DNA from: Eimeria necatrix
Lineage: Eukaryota; Apicomplexa; Conoidasida; Eucoccidiorida; Eimeriidae
Assembly (NCBI RefSeq): GCF_000499385.1
Contig: NW_013654610.1
Coordinates: 1-17,998 of the forward strand
Direction of reading: 5' to 3'
DNA: 17,998 nucleotides
The translations under genes and the position numbers were made by a program. The notes under the pieces were generated by a model. That model was not told the DNA's origin, searched no databases, and saw only the letters and a list, made by a program, of their open reading frames with translations. Every line of letters starts with the position of its first letter. Positions within the stretch are counted from its first letter, which is position 1. Below are positions 17,836-17,998 of this stretch, piece by piece.

Positions 17836-17998
17836 GTGCGTATGGAGCAAGACGCATGTGTAACGCTTGGCTTTGCCCCGATAGTTTGCAGAGTGGCTGA
17901 AAAGAAAGGAATCCCGCATCATTTGGAAGTGGGAAAGTAGAGTTTAGACCAGTGGGCGTAGTCCTGGTCACTTCGCAGAGTGGCAACGGCACTTCGTC

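Noticed and set aside
450..17992. The many other ATG frames of 60-140 codons on both strands
   Set aside because: Lengths are as expected by chance in 18 kb of mid-GC DNA, they overlap in all frames, and none shows a recognisable domain, signal peptide or codon pattern.
1..17998. A degenerate ~320-bp satellite array as the cause of the periodicity
   Set aside because: Apart from 4384-6318 and the 45-bp pair, the intervals do not align by eye; only the acceptor and donor words are shared, and spacing varies from 184 to 400.
1..17998. CRISPR array, tRNA or rRNA genes, telomere repeats, bacterial operon
   Set aside because: No identical short repeats with spacers, no tRNA T-arm-like word in context, no telomeric runs, no long frames with ribosome binding sites.
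1..17998. The same acceptor-NNN-donor motif on the - strand
   Set aside because: I looked for RCGCAC-NNN-CTD on the + strand text and found no instance; the signal is one-sided.

Overview
The window looks like nuclear DNA of a eukaryote. It is about 18 kb of mid-GC sequence with no convincing long reading frame on either strand, no tRNA or rRNA signature, no bacterial-style gene packing and no recognisable transposase or other known protein. The longest stop-free ATG frames are 100-170 codons and look like chance. I cannot name the organism.

The main signal is on the + strand only. About every 250-400 bases there is a short element reading (C/T/A)AG-NNN-GTGCG(T/C) or a close donor variant (GTGAGY, GTATGY, GTGTGT, GTAAGY, GTAGGT). 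The left part has the base preference of a spliceosomal 3' splice site (C>T>A, no G before AG). The right part looks like a 5' splice site. Exactly three bases lie between them. I list 46 such sites, 38 of them in near-regular succession from 192 to 11844. By hand count, about 25 of roughly 37 GTGCGT/GTGCGC words on the + strand have AG exactly five bases upstream, where chance predicts about two. I saw no such pair on the - strand. The simplest reading is a very large split gene whose exons are often a single codon, separated by introns of about 300 nt, with both ends outside the window.

Layout. 1-12000: a regular series of one-codon candidate exons; read as codons they contain no stop and are mostly K, R, E, Q and S. 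4384-6318: a tandem duplication (three partial copies) inside the series; its units start at a candidate exon. 12000-17998: the same rhythm continues, but about half of the expected positions hold an acceptor and donor further apart (6-21 nt) instead of 3 nt; many of these lengths are multiples of three or pair up to a multiple of three. The last 3 kb also contain a 45-bp repeat pair around two TTA exons and a perfect 18-bp-arm hairpin.

Between these sites, each 200-400 base interval is annotated as candidate intron; I see nothing else in them except the repeats and hairpins listed. The splice-site statistics are strong. The idea that every site is a spliced coding exon, and the assembled reading frame, are inference that RNA sequence would settle.
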